NCBI GenBank assembly: GCA_946221765.1
Contig: CAMIMK010000211.1
Span: 1-5,878 of the forward strand
Direction of reading: 5' to 3'
Source of the DNA: an uncultured Rhodovulum sp.
GTDB taxonomy: Bacteria > Pseudomonadota > Alphaproteobacteria > Rhodobacterales > Rhodobacteraceae
DNA: 5,878 nucleotides
Under the pieces are notes generated by a model. It searched no databases and had not been told where the DNA came from. It worked only from the letters and a program-made list of their open reading frames with translations. Position 1 is the stretch's first letter. Every line of letters begins with the position of its first letter. The translations under genes were made by a program, and so were the position numbers. Positions 5,812-5,878 of the stretch are shown here, one piece after another.

Positions 5812-5823
5812 CCCTCGGGAGGG
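5812..5823 (+). promoter_or_regulatory. Shine-Dalgarno of putative moaA inside a small hairpin
   Basis: GGAGG (5818-5822) sits 7 bases before the TTG at 5830, ideal spacing that decides this unusual start. The same bases can pair: CCCT (5812-5815) with AGGG (5820-5823) around a CGGG loop. A second stem just upstream, CCCCTG (5794-5799) with TGGGGG (5804-5809), includes G-U pairs. Translational control through these stems is possible but unproven; it does not resemble the larger enterobacterial Moco riboswitch. Confidence 0.5.
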
Positions 5824-5829
5824 ACGCCC

Positions 5830-5878
5830 TTGGCAACGCCGTTGCCGCCGCTCGTCGATCCGTTCGCCCGCCGCATCG
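5830..5878 (+). CDS. moaA: Putative GTP 3',8-cyclase MoaA, N-terminal fragment (3' end outside window)
   Basis: The first 16 codons read MATPLPPLVDPFARRI from a TTG start. MoaA, a radical-SAM enzyme of molybdenum cofactor synthesis, typically begins with a short leader ending in (L/I)xDPFxR, followed by YLRxSVTDRCDFRC; the visible part fits this leader. The radical-SAM cysteine motif lies beyond the right edge, so the assignment rests on this short match plus the strong Shine-Dalgarno at 5818-5822 and the upstream promoter-like sequence. The gene diverges from the acyl-CoA synthetase gene, with 151 bases between starts. Confidence 0.65.
   Translation, partial: MATPLPPLVDPFARRI

Noticed and set aside
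5679..5876. Upstream extension of the acyl-CoA synthetase frame to the right edge
   Set aside because: It is open by chance. The family-like sequence begins near MAMLVDG, a ribosome binding site sits at 5680-5689, and the extension would run antisense through the moaA promoter and start.

Overview
The window is GC-rich (roughly two thirds G+C by eye) and strongly biased to G/C at third codon positions. Together with the style of the GlmU, GlmS and LuxR-type proteins, this suggests an alphaproteobacterium, most likely Rhodobacteraceae-like. The genus cannot be told from this sequence alone. Most of the window is ordinary chromosomal housekeeping DNA. I see no mobile element, CRISPR array, tRNA or rRNA.

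Left part, + strand (1-3085): the 3' nine-tenths of glmU runs into glmS through a one-base stop/start overlap (TGATG). GlmS makes glucosamine-6-phosphate from fructose-6-phosphate and glutamine. GlmU acetylates glucosamine-1-phosphate and uridylylates the product to UDP-GlcNAc, the precursor for peptidoglycan and lipid A. The linking mutase, GlmM, is not in the window. A GC-rich block of overlapping inverted repeats (3106-3151) separates glmS from the convergent gene and probably ends transcription from one or both sides.

Middle, - strand (3156-4007): a LuxR-type quorum-sensing regulator whose reading frame is broken by a run of nine C (nine G on the + strand, 3750-3758). The 5' part (ATG at 3877) encodes the expected N-terminus, and the 3' part encodes the rest of the ligand domain and an intact helix-turn-helix. 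Adding one C or removing two would rejoin them into a protein of 240 or 239 residues. This is the most notable signal in the window: a phase-variable switch, a real pseudogene, or a sequencing error in a homopolymer. No luxI-type synthase gene is visible. By eye the ligand pocket departs from the canonical acyl-homoserine-lactone residues. The 130-base upstream gap holds a weak promoter-like sequence overlapped by an imperfect dyad.

Right part, - strand (4008-5678): an AMP-forming acyl-CoA synthetase with all the usual adenylation motifs, closest in character to medium-chain/aryl (ACSM-like) enzymes. It lies upstream of luxR on the same strand. Diverging from it, the last 49 bases of the + strand look like the start of moaA (molybdopterin cofactor synthesis), with a TTG start, a strong Shine-Dalgarno sequence and a good sigma-70-like promoter. 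The 151-base divergent intergenic region also holds a perfect 9-bp-arm inverted repeat.
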